7,011 nt of DNA, taken from positions 4,807 through 11,817 of the forward strand of contig PLCI01000024.1 in NCBI GenBank assembly GCA_003135595.1. Direction: 5' to 3'. Origin of the DNA: Acidimicrobiaceae bacterium. Lineage in GTDB: Bacteria; Actinomycetota; Acidimicrobiia; Acidimicrobiales; RAAP-2. Below, piece after piece: positions 6,979 through 7,011 of the stretch; position 1 is the first letter of the stretch, and every line of letters begins with the position of its first letter. Under the pieces are notes generated by a model. That model was not told the DNA's origin. It saw nothing but the letters and a program-made list of their open reading frames with translations, and made no database searches. Made by a program: the position numbers and the translations under genes.

Positions 6979-7011
6979 CTAGCGCTTCGAGTACTGCGGC
7001 GCCTTGCGGGC
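6979..7011 (-). CDS. rpsI: 30S ribosomal protein uS9 (RpsI), C-terminal end only
   Basis: Only the last ten codons and a TAG stop are in the window. They read ARKAPQYSKR, which matches the nearly invariant uS9 tail (…KARKAPQFSKR in most bacteria). In uS9 this basic tail reaches into the ribosomal P site and contacts the anticodon stem of the tRNA. The conservative Phe to Tyr change in the tail is tolerated in the family. The stop lies four bases before the GTG of glmM, so the two genes are probably co-transcribed. In actinobacteria rplM-rpsI commonly precedes glmM, which supports the call despite the short fragment. The rest of the gene lies beyond the right edge. Confidence 0.9.
   Translation of the reverse strand, partial: ARKAPQYSKR

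Overview
The window is one uninterrupted, very GC-rich stretch (about 70% GC or more by eye). All of its real genes lie on the minus strand, so it reads right to left. The tight packing, GTG starts at four of seven visible start codons, and the gene order fit a high-GC actinobacterium. The order rpsI, glmM, glmS, acpS, nnr, alr, (udg), tsaE is a variant of the layout known from actinobacteria such as Mycobacterium. An Acidimicrobiia-like lineage is a guess that the sequence alone cannot prove.

Layout in transcription order: the last codons of rpsI (uS9) at 7011-6979; glmM, phosphoglucosamine mutase, 6974-5628; glmS, glutamine:fructose-6-phosphate amidotransferase, 5617-3773; acpS, 3776-3393; nnr, bifunctional NAD(P)H-hydrate repair, 3396-1990; alr, alanine racemase, 2000-849; a family 4 Fe-S uracil-DNA glycosylase, 828-262; and the first 88 codons of tsaE, 265-1, cut by the window edge. 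Intergenic gaps are 4, 10 and 20 bases. The other junctions overlap by 4 bases (glmS/acpS, acpS/nnr, udg/tsaE) or 11 bases (nnr/alr). No stretch over 300 bases lacks a gene, and there is no room for an internal riboswitch, terminator or RNA gene between genes.

The genes look like one housekeeping transcript. GlmS and GlmM make glucosamine-6-phosphate and then glucosamine-1-phosphate for UDP-GlcNAc, and Alr makes D-alanine; both feed peptidoglycan. AcpS activates acyl carrier protein for lipid synthesis. Nnr repairs damaged NAD(P)H. The glycosylase removes uracil from DNA. TsaE belongs to the tRNA t6A machinery. uS9 ties the unit to ribosome synthesis.

I found no mobile element, CRISPR array, defence system or other undescribed system. 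The points worth a second look are modest. There is a perfect 10-bp inverted repeat just inside glmS, which depends on two rare GAT codons. GlmM has Gln instead of Pro in the otherwise canonical SASHNP active-site loop. Nnr shows small departures in its epimerase loop. The uracil-DNA glycosylase sits between alr and tsaE.
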